Positions 4,727 through 10,556 of a DNA stretch of 10,652 nucleotides are shown here, one piece after another. The stretch covers positions 1 to 10,652 of the forward strand of contig JAAGZO010000220.1 in the NCBI GenBank assembly GCA_024206195.1, read 5' to 3'. The position numbers were made by a program, and so were the translations under genes. The stretch's first letter is position 1, and every line of letters starts with the position of its first letter. This DNA is from a bacterium. GTDB lineage: Archaea > Nanoarchaeota > Nanoarchaeia > Woesearchaeales > UBA10216. The notes under the pieces were generated by a model. It was not told the DNA's origin and searched no databases. It saw nothing but the letters and a program-made list of their open reading frames with translations.

Positions 4727-4939
4727 GTGAAGAGAATCATGTATATTTTAATAAATGAAAAAGAAGAGAATAAAACAAGATATTACAACGGTTGCCACTT
4801 TCCAGGGATAGATAACGAATATACATTCCTAGACAGGTCAACTAAAGATATTGCAAGGGCCACACAATTCACAGATAGCCAAATAGACCATAATCTAGAG
4901 AAAATAAGAGCCTCTGGATTAACTATTAGAAGTGTGTAA
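4727..4939 (+). CDS. Small unknown protein with GTG start (70 aa)
   Basis: The GTG at 4727 is 6 bases after AAGGA (4716-4720). An ATG four codons later (4739) is the alternative and has a poorer ribosome site. The sequence reads RIMYILINEKEENKTRYYNG, then FPGIDNEYTFLDRSTKDIAR, ATQFTDSQIDHNLEKIRASG and LTIRSV. The order strand, variable loop, short strand, helix is typical of small phage and bacterial alpha/beta proteins that begin with MYIL or KYVI. No function is recognised. A strong promoter for the next gene lies directly downstream. Confidence 0.65.
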   Translation: MKRIMYILINEKEENKTRYYNGCHFPGIDNEYTFLDRSTKDIARATQFTDSQIDHNLEKIRASGLTIRSV

Positions 4940-4971
4940 TAGCTCATAATTTATACAAAATAATAAAAAGA

Positions 4972-4980
4972 TGTTATAAT
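4972..4980 (+). promoter_or_regulatory. Perfect extended -10 promoter for the metallophosphoesterase gene
   Basis: TG-T-TATAAT is a perfect extended -10. The -35 region is poor (TTATAC at 4951-4956). Predicted start is near 4987, leaving a short leader that contains AGGAG (4989-4993) before the ATG at 5002. This suggests a new transcription unit begins here. Confidence 0.6.
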
Positions 4981-5001
4981 TCAAAGGAATAGGAGATAAC
5001 A

Positions 5002-6207
5002 ATGGCTATTAGAGATTTAACGGAAGAGTATTACCAGTTTTGCGGCTCTGAAATTCAAGAAGAGTATCTAAAGTTGTATCTGGAATCAGGCAATAGACCT
5101 GATGAGAGAAGCTCTAATATTGTTGCAAAAAAAGCCAAGCGGTCTGAAGGGGTTGTGAGGCGCTCATTAGCTCTAATAGTGGCAAATGCGGCTAAACAGG
5201 GTTATGCGCCTAATTGTGATATTAATACGCCAGTGCCTGAAGGGTATAAGATTAGAGGCACTTCTACGCTGTATGATGATGAGGGAAATAAAAAGATACA
5301 GTGGGTTAAGACTGATGTAGATAAGGAAAGACAAGAAGAGTTAATGCGGGAATGGATTGAGCATTTAGGCGAGACTATAGAAGCCTACAAGCCACTTAAA
5401 AAAATACCCGCACCAAAGAGAGCTAATAAGGATTTATTGACAGTATACCCAATGGGTGACCCACATATAGGGATGTATTCATGGTGTAAGGAAACTGGAG
5501 AGGATTTTGATTGTGATATAGCGGAGCGTGATTTATTGGCAGCTATGAGGTACTTGGTTGATAAATCCCCACCATCAGAAACAGCAATAATCCTTAATCT
5601 AGGTGATTTTTTCCATACAGACTCTACAAATAATACAACCACTAAGGGAACCCGGGTAGATGTTGATAGCAGGTATAGCAGGGTATTAAGGATAGGTATT
5701 GAGTTAATGATTAGCGCGGTAAATATGGCGCTAGAGAAGCATAAAAAAGTAATAGTCAGAAATAATCGTGGTAACCATGATAGCGAAACATCAAAGATAT
5801 TATCTATTGTTCTTATGTACGCTTATAAAAATAACAGTCGGGTGGAAATTTGGCCGCCTGAAAAGGAGTTTTTCTGCTATCAATTTGGCGGGGTTATGAT
5901 TGCCAGTTGCCATGGTGATATGGTTAAAATTAAAGATATGCCTAGTTTAATGGCTACACATTTCCCTAAAATTTGGGGTGGTACTATATTTAGATATGCT
6001 TTTCAGGGTCATGTACATCATAAGCAGGTTGTTGAGAATAATGGGGTAGTATCTAAAACCTATAATACATTAGCTGCTAGTGACTCCTGGCACTTCAATT
6101 CTGGATATATGTCAAATAGATCTATGGAGCTAGAGGTATATCACAAGGATTTAGGGATGATTGAGAGTTATATGTATTCTATTCCTAGAGACTTCAGCCA
6201 GCTTTAA
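5002..6207 (+). CDS. Phage calcineurin-like metallophosphoesterase with N-terminal HTH-like region
   Basis: The full set of metallophosphoesterase motifs is present in order: D153-P-H155 (GDPHIG), G201-D202 with H205 (GDFFH), G257-N-H-D260, H304 (CHGD) and G336-H-V-H339. All metal ligands are intact, so a dinuclear-metal phosphodiesterase or nuclease is expected. Residues about 30-67 look like a helix-turn-helix (NIVAKKAKRSEGVVRRSLAL). The linker has GYKIRGTSTLYDDEGNKKIQ, a stretch I recall in phage proteins annotated as phosphoesterases or oxidoreductases. The substrate is unknown; DNA is plausible given the HTH-like region. The ATG has AGGAG 8 bases upstream. Length (401 aa) fits the family. 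The stop codon lies within a palindrome shared with the convergent gene. Confidence 0.85.
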   Translation: MAIRDLTEEYYQFCGSEIQEEYLKLYLESGNRPDERSSNIVAKKAKRSEGVVRRSLALIVANAAKQGYAPNCDINTPVPEGYKIRGTSTLYDDEGNKKIQWVKTDVDKERQEELMREWIEHLGETIEAYKPLKKIPAPKRANKDLLTVYPMGDPHIGMYSWCKETGEDFDCDIAERDLLAAMRYLVDKSPPSETAIILNLGDFFHTDSTNNTTTKGTRVDVDSRYSRVLRIGIELMISAVNMALEKHKKVIVRNNRGNHDSETSKILSIVLMYAYKNNSRVEIWPPEKEFFCYQFGGVMIASCHGDMVKIKDMPSLMATHFPKIWGGTIFRYAFQGHVHHKQVVENNGVVSKTYNTLAASDSWHFNSGYMSNRSMELEVYHKDLGMIESYMYSIPRDFSQL

Positions 6208-6235
6208 CGGCCACTTTTATCAATTATGGCCGTTA
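6205..6235. terminator. Shared palindrome between convergent genes
   Basis: TAACGGCCA (6205-6213) pairs perfectly with TGGCCGTTA (6227-6235), a 9-bp stem with a 13-base AT-rich loop. The outer TAA on each strand is the stop codon of the gene arriving from that side. No clear U-run follows on either strand (ATTCATATT on plus), so it is at best a weak or Rho-assisted bidirectional terminator, or an RNA 3'-end stabiliser. Confidence 0.5.
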
Positions 6236-6454
6236 TTCATATTCAGGTGTACATAAATCAACTATTTGCCGTTGAAAAGTAGCTATCATTTCATCTTCAG
6301 ATAGCCCGATTACATAGCGGTAATCGTCAGTAAGGATTATACATTGAGAGGGTATTTCACCAGTAGTTACTATATCTTCAATGGCTTCCTGAAGGAGATT
6401 TAAGACAGTTTCTTTATTAAGCTCAACTACTTTCATAGTGTAAGTATATATCAT
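6233..6454 (-). CDS. Small acidic protein on the minus strand, unknown function (73 aa)
   Basis: It is the only convincing minus-strand gene here. Residues read MKVVELNKETVLNLLQEAIE, then DIVTTGEIPSQCIILTDDYR, YVIGLSEDEMIATFQRQIVD and LCTPEYE. This alternates helices and strands like a genuine small globular protein. Two starts are possible (6454, or codon 7 at 6436); neither has a Shine-Dalgarno sequence. A minus-strand promoter may exist, TTGTAG, 17 bases, then TATTAA, which would start just ahead of the first ATG. No family is recognised. It converges on the phosphoesterase gene and diverges from the lysis genes, a position often taken by independently expressed accessory genes. Confidence 0.55.
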   Translation of the reverse strand: MIYTYTMKVVELNKETVLNLLQEAIEDIVTTGEIPSQCIILTDDYRYVIGLSEDEMIATFQRQIVDLCTPEYE

Positions 6455-6500
6455 AAATCAGACTATTTTAATACTCCATGTATATGTAGGCTACAAGCTT

Positions 6501-6528
6501 TTGAGAATGTGATATAAAATGCTATAAT
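6501..6528 (+). promoter_or_regulatory. Strong promoter for the Cys-rich peptide and holin
   Basis: TTGAGA (6501-6506, five of six consensus bases) is followed after 16 bases by TATAAT (6523-6528) carrying an extended TG at 6520-6521. Predicted start is near 6535, directly before the AAGGA (6536-6540) ribosome site of the 54-aa gene. The minus-strand gene starts upstream, so 6455-6547 is a divergent control region. Confidence 0.7.
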
Positions 6529-6547
6529 CACTTTTAAGGATGATAAA

Positions 6548-6712
6548 ATGAAAAAGATGGTGTTTTTTCTGTTACTAATATCAATTAACTGTTACGGGTA
6601 TCACAAGTGCGAGACGTTCTGCAAAGTTTGCCACTACAAGCCAAGGGAAGGATGTCCAGTTGAATCAGGCAACAGAGCAGACAATAATAACAGTTACGGG
6701 GACTGCCACTAA
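6548..6712 (+). CDS. Small secreted Cys-rich peptide (54 aa) overlapping the holin gene
   Basis: MKKMVFFLLLISINCYGYHK is a good signal peptide: basic start, hydrophobic core FFLLLISI, then a possible cleavage after about G17. A lipoprotein site at C15 fits poorly (SIN-C). The mature part is Cys-rich (C21, C25, C28, C36 and C53) with HKCETFCKVCHYKPREGCPV. There is a partial internal echo, NCYGYH and NSYGDCH. AAGGATGAT provides the ribosome site, and a near-consensus promoter sits just upstream. Its last 53 bases overlap the start of the holin gene in another frame. The position suggests a lysis role (antiholin or spanin-like), but it has no proline-rich Rz1-type composition. A periplasmic Cys-rich effector is equally possible. 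Confidence 0.6.
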   Translation: MKKMVFFLLLISINCYGYHKCETFCKVCHYKPREGCPVESGNRADNNNSYGDCH

Positions 6713-6971
6713 AGTAGCGGGGACAGCAACAGCAGCAAGCGGTACAGTAGGCTGGCTTGCCTTCATGCTAGACCATCAACAGATATTTTTACTATTTTTC
6801 GCCTTCATTGGTGTCGTTATCACAATGTTTACAGCGGCAATTAACGCAAGGTATCAAAGAAAGAAGGATGAAAGAGAGATTAAGGAACATGAGAGAAATT
6901 TAGCAGTTATGGATTACCAGCTGGAACAAATGGAAGCAGAGAAAGAAAGAAAGAGAAGACAAGAAGATTAA
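6660..6971 (+). CDS. Class II-like phage holin with TTG start (103 aa)
   Basis: The start is a TTG; AAGGGAAGGA ends about 8 bases before it, and no ATG occurs near the required N-terminus. Residues 1-15 are polar. A small-residue-rich segment follows (TKVAGTATAASGTVGWLAF, about 17-35), then a clear membrane helix IFLLFFAFIGVVITMFTAAI (42-61). The tail is strongly charged (ARYQRKKDEREIKEHERN ... KERKRRQED), typical of holins. Two segments, short length and basic tail fit class II holins of the Phage_holin_2_4 kind (name from memory). It would form lesions in the inner membrane to release endolysin. No endolysin gene is visible next to it. It overlaps the Cys-rich peptide gene by 53 bases. Confidence 0.75.
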   Translation: MNQATEQTIITVTGTATKVAGTATAASGTVGWLAFMLDHQQIFLLFFAFIGVVITMFTAAINARYQRKKDEREIKEHERNLAVMDYQLEQMEAEKERKRRQED

Positions 6972-6978
6972 AGCAGTT

Positions 6979-7039
6979 TTGCGCGGTGAGGTTTTACTCC
7001 TTTTACCTCTTTATGCTAACCCCGAGTGGTGACGCGCAA
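6979..7039 (+). other. Structured intergenic segment, possible RNA element
   Basis: TTGCGCG (6979-6985) and CGCGCAA (7033-7039) form a perfect 7-bp stem. Inside it, GAGGT (6988-6992) pairs with ACCTC (7005-7009), and ACC/GGT can form a third small stem around CCGAGT (about 7019-7030). This makes a possible three-way junction between the holin stop and the ribosome site (GGGGAAG, about 7061-7067) of the next gene. It is too short and lacks the arms of a tRNA. It may be a regulatory leader or a processing site. Confidence 0.4.
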
Positions 7040-7068
7040 TCTTATTTACTTGGGGGCTTGGGGAAGTA

Positions 7069-7650
7069 ATGAAAAATCACGATAAAATTATAATTGTCTG
7101 CTCAGGGCTATCTGCTCAGGGCTTTAAACCTCCTGGAAACATCCCTGTAATAGCTGTTAACGGCGCTATAGATTGGCTCTGTAGTGCTAATTACTTTTTC
7201 ACACTAGACCCATCAGAAGTTAATAGAGAACGTATGCTATCAAGGCGTGAAGGTGTTAAGTATTACGCGGCATATAATGAGCCTATACCAAATATAACCA
7301 TGCTAGAGCGTATTGAATACCCTACTATGGGGATAGGTGGAAGGTTTGCTGGTGTTGCAGGGCTATCAAGGGATAAGAATAAAATAAATACGGGTAACAG
7401 TGCTTATGGTGCTTTAGGACTTGCTTTTAATATGGGCGCTAAAAAGATTGTAATTGTAGGGCTTGATGGTAAGAGTGATAGAGTAGAGGGTGGTAGAAGT
7501 AAGGACTTATCACATTTACCTATATTATTTTCCACTGCTTTAAGCCAATTAGATGAGGCTGGTGTAGAGGTTGTTAATGCTAGTGTAAATTCAAATATAG
7601 ATTGTTTCCCTAGAATGACACATAAAGAGGCTATAGAGTGGATAAAATAG
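7069..7650 (+). CDS. MptE/DUF115-like Rossmann-type protein (193 aa)
   Basis: The N-terminus KIIIVCSGLSAQGFKPPGNI, then PVIAVNGAIDWLCSANYFF and TLDP, is a Rossmann-like start of the kind seen in MptE-like and DUF115 proteins. The central block TGNSAYGALGLAFNMGAKKI with VIVGLDG (108-134) matches the typical NSG/AxxALxLAxxxGAKKIxxxGxD signature. This superfamily includes diphosphokinase-like (MptE) and sugar-transfer associated proteins; the precise reaction is not deducible. The start has GGGGAAG at good spacing. It leads a tightly coupled set with a methyltransferase and a glycosyltransferase, so a role in modifying a sugar, a nucleotide or a virion/host surface component is inferred. Confidence 0.7.
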   Translation: MKNHDKIIIVCSGLSAQGFKPPGNIPVIAVNGAIDWLCSANYFFTLDPSEVNRERMLSRREGVKYYAAYNEPIPNITMLERIEYPTMGIGGRFAGVAGLSRDKNKINTGNSAYGALGLAFNMGAKKIVIVGLDGKSDRVEGGRSKDLSHLPILFSTALSQLDEAGVEVVNASVNSNIDCFPRMTHKEAIEWIK

Positions 7651-8195
7651 AGAAAAAGGAAGCCGAAAAATACACTAAAATGTGGGGCTATGATTCTTAT
7701 AGAGAGCGTTCTCCAGGAATGAGGTTTCTTGATTTAGCTTTAAGGGCTTTAGCTCCAAAAGTCGGTGAGTCTATTATTGATTTAGGTTGCGGAACTGGTA
7801 GAACTAGTAATAAATTATCCGATATGGGCTATAAAGTCACAGCTCTAGATATTGCGTCAAATGCCTGTACTGAATTTAATGGTGATTTCATAGAGTCAAG
7901 TATTTGGTCTATTCCTGATGAGGCGGGCTTATTTGATTACGGTGTATGCTTTGATGTTATGGAGCATTTACCTACAGAGATGGTGGAGTTATCAATTGAG
8001 TGTATAGCAAAGCACTGTAAAACGGTTTATTTCCAGATTGCTAATTTTGAATGTCACGAAGGGGATAAGATTGGGGAAAGTCTACATTTGACTGTCAAGG
8101 GTGCTGATTGGTGGGCAGATATACTTAAAAAGCACTTTAAGAAAGTTGATGTTAATGTACAGACTAAGCACCACTTAATCACATGTAAGAATTGA
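7638..8195 (+). CDS. SAM-dependent class I methyltransferase (185 aa, GTG start)
   Basis: The GTG start overlaps the previous gene by 13 bases and has AAAGAGG 7 bases upstream. After an N-terminal helix (YTKMWGYDSYRERSPGMRF) comes motif I, IIDLGCGTGRTSNKL (46-60), which binds SAM. The acidic D71 in ALDIA ends strand 2, and motif IV is FDYGVCFDVMEHLP (99-112). The C-terminal part (LHLTVKGADWWADILKKHF ... VNVQTKHH) completes the fold. It resembles Methyltransf_11/23 enzymes acting on small molecules or sugars rather than a sequence-specific DNA methyltransferase: no DPPY or PCQ motif is seen. The substrate is unknown. Confidence 0.85.
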   Translation: MDKIEKKEAEKYTKMWGYDSYRERSPGMRFLDLALRALAPKVGESIIDLGCGTGRTSNKLSDMGYKVTALDIASNACTEFNGDFIESSIWSIPDEAGLFDYGVCFDVMEHLPTEMVELSIECIAKHCKTVYFQIANFECHEGDKIGESLHLTVKGADWWADILKKHFKKVDVNVQTKHHLITCKN

Positions 8196-8196
8196 T

Positions 8197-8787
8197 ATGA
8201 TTGTTGCTTGTGTATTAAAAACTGGTGGCGAATTCACTACAGAACATGTGAAAATGCTTCATAAATCAGTTAAAAAGCACAATAAGCAATTAGAGTTTTA
8301 TTGTTTATCAGATGTAGATATAGAGGGTGTTAAGTGTATTAGGCTACAGTATGATTGGCCTAAATGGTGGGGCAAATTAGAGCTATTTCGAGAGTTTACG
8401 CATCAAAGGGTCTTGTATCTAGATTTGGATACAGTTGTGATAGGTGACATATCTGAGCTATTTAGGAAAAACCTAACTATGCTTAAGGATGTGAATGATT
8501 TAACTAGGTTTGGCTCTGGAGTTATGGCATGGCATGGTGATTATTCTTATTTGTATGACATATTCGTAAAAGACCCATATAAGTATATTAATACATACAA
8601 GACTAGGCAAAACTGGGGTGACCAGGGCTTTATAATGAATCATCTAGAGAGTAAACCAGAATCTTTTAATTTCGGGCCTTTACATTCTTATAAAATACAC
8701 TGTAAGCGTGGTATACCTAAAAATACTAAATTAGTTTATTTTCATGGTAAACCTAGACCCTGGGAGGTTAATTTAAATGTCGGGTAA
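8197..8787 (+). CDS. GT-A glycosyltransferase, GT8-like (196 aa)
   Basis: It starts one base after the preceding stop (MIVACVLKTGGEFTTEHVKM), the usual N-terminal strand of GT8-like enzymes. RVLYLDLDTVVIGDI contains the metal/nucleotide-sugar binding D76-L-D78. SGVMAW (107-112) and NWGDQGF (139-145) are the expected later acceptor and catalytic-region motifs. FHGKPRPW (182-189) corresponds to the C-terminal His-Gly-Lys-Pro-Trp of this group. It should transfer a sugar from a nucleotide donor; donor and acceptor are unknown. With the two genes before it, it forms a three-gene unit. It overlaps the next small gene by 11 bases. Confidence 0.85.
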   Translation: MIVACVLKTGGEFTTEHVKMLHKSVKKHNKQLEFYCLSDVDIEGVKCIRLQYDWPKWWGKLELFREFTHQRVLYLDLDTVVIGDISELFRKNLTMLKDVNDLTRFGSGVMAWHGDYSYLYDIFVKDPYKYINTYKTRQNWGDQGFIMNHLESKPESFNFGPLHSYKIHCKRGIPKNTKLVYFHGKPRPWEVNLNVG

Positions 8788-9016
8788 AGGCAGCAAGCAA
8801 AGACCAACAGATAAGGCTAAATTTGATGATAATTATGACAGAATCTTTGGAGGCAATAAATGCCATTTTCAGCACCAAAGCCATGCGCCAAACCAGGGTG
8901 CAGAAAATACGCAGAAAAAAGAGGAAGGTGCGGAGATCACCAACCAGAAGCATGGGCAAGTAACAAAGGAAAATCAAGACATGAGCGCGGATATGGCTCA
9001 AGATGGGACAAGCTGA
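8777..9016 (+). CDS. MSGKGS-type small phage protein with an overprinted tail (79 aa)
   Basis: The ATG follows GGGAGG (8762-8767). Residues 1-26, MSGKGSKQRPTDKAKFDDNY and DRIFGG, match a small phage protein family I know in the form MSGKGSxxRP...FDxNYDxIFG, whose members usually end soon after that point. Here the frame continues for about 50 further polar residues, overlapping the HNH gene by 157 bases in another frame. A TAA directly before the HNH start (8857-8859) is one base out of frame, so the long tail may come from a single-base deletion. The N-terminal part is convincing; the tail is not. Function is unknown. Confidence 0.6.
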   Translation: MSGKGSKQRPTDKAKFDDNYDRIFGGNKCHFQHQSHAPNQGAENTQKKEEGAEITNQKHGQVTKENQDMSADMAQDGTS

Positions 9017-9210
9017 GGTTAAAAGTGCTTAAGCGAGATAGGTATTTGTGTATGGTTTGTAGGCATGATGGCATATTAACAAAGGCTAATCAGGTAGACC
9101 ATATTATAAATAAGGCCCAAGGTGGTACAGACAATAGCGACAATTTGCAAGCAATATGCGATAATTGCCACACAAAGAAAACTAATGTAGAGAAAAGGCA
9201 TGGCAGATAG
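8860..9210 (+). CDS. HNH endonuclease (116 aa)
   Basis: It begins at an ATG 6 bases after GGAGG (8849-8853). An N-terminal zinc-type cluster is C9-x4-C14 ... C24-x2-H27. The conserved YGSRWDKLRLKVLKRDRYLC leads into the HNH core: C64-x2-C67, D80-H81 (VDHI), N95 in DNLQ, and C100-x2-C103-H104. This is the usual small phage HNH enzyme that sits by the terminase genes and takes part in genome cutting for packaging. It lies in the same position next to the MSGKGS-type gene, but the terminases are not in this window. It could also act as a mobile homing nuclease, though nothing here indicates an intron. Confidence 0.9.
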   Translation: MPFSAPKPCAKPGCRKYAEKRGRCGDHQPEAWASNKGKSRHERGYGSRWDKLRLKVLKRDRYLCMVCRHDGILTKANQVDHIINKAQGGTDNSDNLQAICDNCHTKKTNVEKRHGR

Positions 9211-10273
9211 TGTAGATGCTAAGGGTGTTACTAGTGAGTGGACAGACTTAAATACTCTATTTGGTATCCCGTCAGGCACTGAAGTGCTATTACAAGTTGT
9301 AATAGGCTATAATCAGGACTTATTAGAGCTATGGATAGGCCCAACAAAGCCAACAACAGAGCGCGGAGAAGTAATTAAGCAATATGACCCTCCATATAGG
9401 GTTAATGCTGGTGAATCTATCATATGGGGTAGATACTTTGTGCCGTCAAGAGATGTAAATCAATATACACCTAATAAGACCACTCGAGTATCGATGCGTG
9501 AGGTTGTAAGTCAGGGAGATATCACAGAAGAGGTTTCATTAGGTAATGTACCTGGTAGAACAGCTTTTAGTAAGTTTGGAAGAACCACTAATATTGACTC
9601 TAATCAACCTACAACCATTTGGGATGGTGCTAATACTCCTTATATTGATAGGATTTATGTTCCACCTACAGCAGCCCAAATACATACAGTTACTAGCGAT
9701 GATGGAAGTGATAATGAGACAGGAACAGGAGCAAGAACAATAAGAATATATGGATTAGATGTTAATAATGACCCTATCACTGATGATGTAATAATGGACG
9801 GGACTAATGATGTAGACACTATTGTTGAATTCTCTTATATCTATAGAGCTAAAGTATTAACATCAGGCACTCAAAACGTTAATGATGGTGATATAACAAT
9901 AACAGCATCCATAGACGGAACAATAAGCGCTGTTATTACTGAAGAGGCAGGCCAAACTCTAATGTGTGTGTACAGAGTGCCAAGGAATAAAAAACTACTA
10001 ATAAGGTCTTATCATGCATCATTGGGTAGAAATAACCCTTCTAATGCCAGATGTAATATTGAAATGATTGCTATAGAGAATGCAACAACTAACCCAACAA
10101 TAAATTTAAAGCATAGCGTTGGTGTGTCTGTTAACTCAGGTGTAGCAGGAGAGACAAGAGCTTACCCGTGGGTGTTTGAAGCTTTAACCGATATGAATCT
10201 CCGCGCTATGGATTGTTCTGATAATAATACAGAGGTCACAGCCTGGTGGGATGGAGTATTAAGAGATGACTAA
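9200..10273 (+). CDS. Phage virion structural protein (357 aa)
   Basis: It overlaps the HNH gene by 11 bases, with AAAAGG before the ATG. N-terminal residues 1-95 form a beta-rich domain (EVLLQVVIGYNQDLLELWIG ... SIIWGRYFVPS). Residues about 117-280 contain NVPGRTAFSKFGRTTNIDSN, a GTGARTIRIYGLDVNNDPI block, then YIYRAKVLTSGTQNVNDGDI and VYRVPRNKKLLIRSYHASLG. These blocks strongly resemble a virion protein seen in many environmental phages (FGRNxNIDSG... GTGARTVTIQGLDxNYxE... YTVPAGxTALL, from memory). It is therefore likely a capsid-associated or tail-associated protein. Which part of the particle it forms cannot be told from sequence. No signal peptide or coiled coil is seen. Confidence 0.75.
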   Translation: MADSVDAKGVTSEWTDLNTLFGIPSGTEVLLQVVIGYNQDLLELWIGPTKPTTERGEVIKQYDPPYRVNAGESIIWGRYFVPSRDVNQYTPNKTTRVSMREVVSQGDITEEVSLGNVPGRTAFSKFGRTTNIDSNQPTTIWDGANTPYIDRIYVPPTAAQIHTVTSDDGSDNETGTGARTIRIYGLDVNNDPITDDVIMDGTNDVDTIVEFSYIYRAKVLTSGTQNVNDGDITITASIDGTISAVITEEAGQTLMCVYRVPRNKKLLIRSYHASLGRNNPSNARCNIEMIAIENATTNPTINLKHSVGVSVNSGVAGETRAYPWVFEALTDMNLRAMDCSDNNTEVTAWWDGVLRDD

Positions 10274-10544
10274 TATAGTGGTAACAAGCACAGCAGACGT
10301 TATAAAGGTTGTATTTAATGATCAAGCGCCAGGCAATAAGACAGGGTTTTATAATCGCAACTCTATTGTATTGGTTGAATGTGTCGATAATGATGAGTTT
10401 GTAATAGTTAAAAGTAGCACTGGAGATAATTGGGCACTTGATCAAAGTGGAGAGAGTGGAATGGTAGTTGATACTATTAATGGTGTACCTATAACAGATA
10501 ATTGTAATTTAGTGATAACTCTAGGCGCTCTTATAAAAGCATAA
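10266..10544 (+). CDS. Small phage protein, probably structural, unknown function (92 aa)
   Basis: The ATG lies 8 bases inside the previous gene's end, so translation is coupled. The sequence is almost all beta strands: NIVVTSTADVIKVVFND, SIVLVECVDNDEFVIVKSST and CNLVITLGALIKA. It resembles small beta-rich proteins placed directly after virion proteins in phage structural modules. No catalytic motif or membrane segment is seen. Its location suggests a decoration or connector part, which is inference. Confidence 0.65.
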   Translation: MTNIVVTSTADVIKVVFNDQAPGNKTGFYNRNSIVLVECVDNDEFVIVKSSTGDNWALDQSGESGMVVDTINGVPITDNCNLVITLGALIKA

Positions 10545-10556
10545 GGCAAACGCTAG

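Noticed and set aside
4516..4740. Minus-strand hydrophobic open frame opposite the coiled-coil gene
   Set aside because: Its leucine/glutamine composition is the reverse reading of the AT-rich coiled-coil coding sequence and gap; no support.
6979..7039. tRNA gene suggested by a 7-bp closing stem
   Set aside because: Only 47 bases are enclosed, with no recognisable T-arm (GGTTCGA) or anticodon arm.
8768..9279. Minus-strand open frames opposite the HNH region (8768-9001, 9076-9279)
   Set aside because: They lie antisense to the motif-complete HNH gene, with no ribosome sites or recognisable domains.
9546..9743. Plus-strand open frame inside the virion protein gene, ending in a QE-rich tail
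   Set aside because: It is a shadow frame; the virion protein frame has recognisable conserved blocks across this segment.
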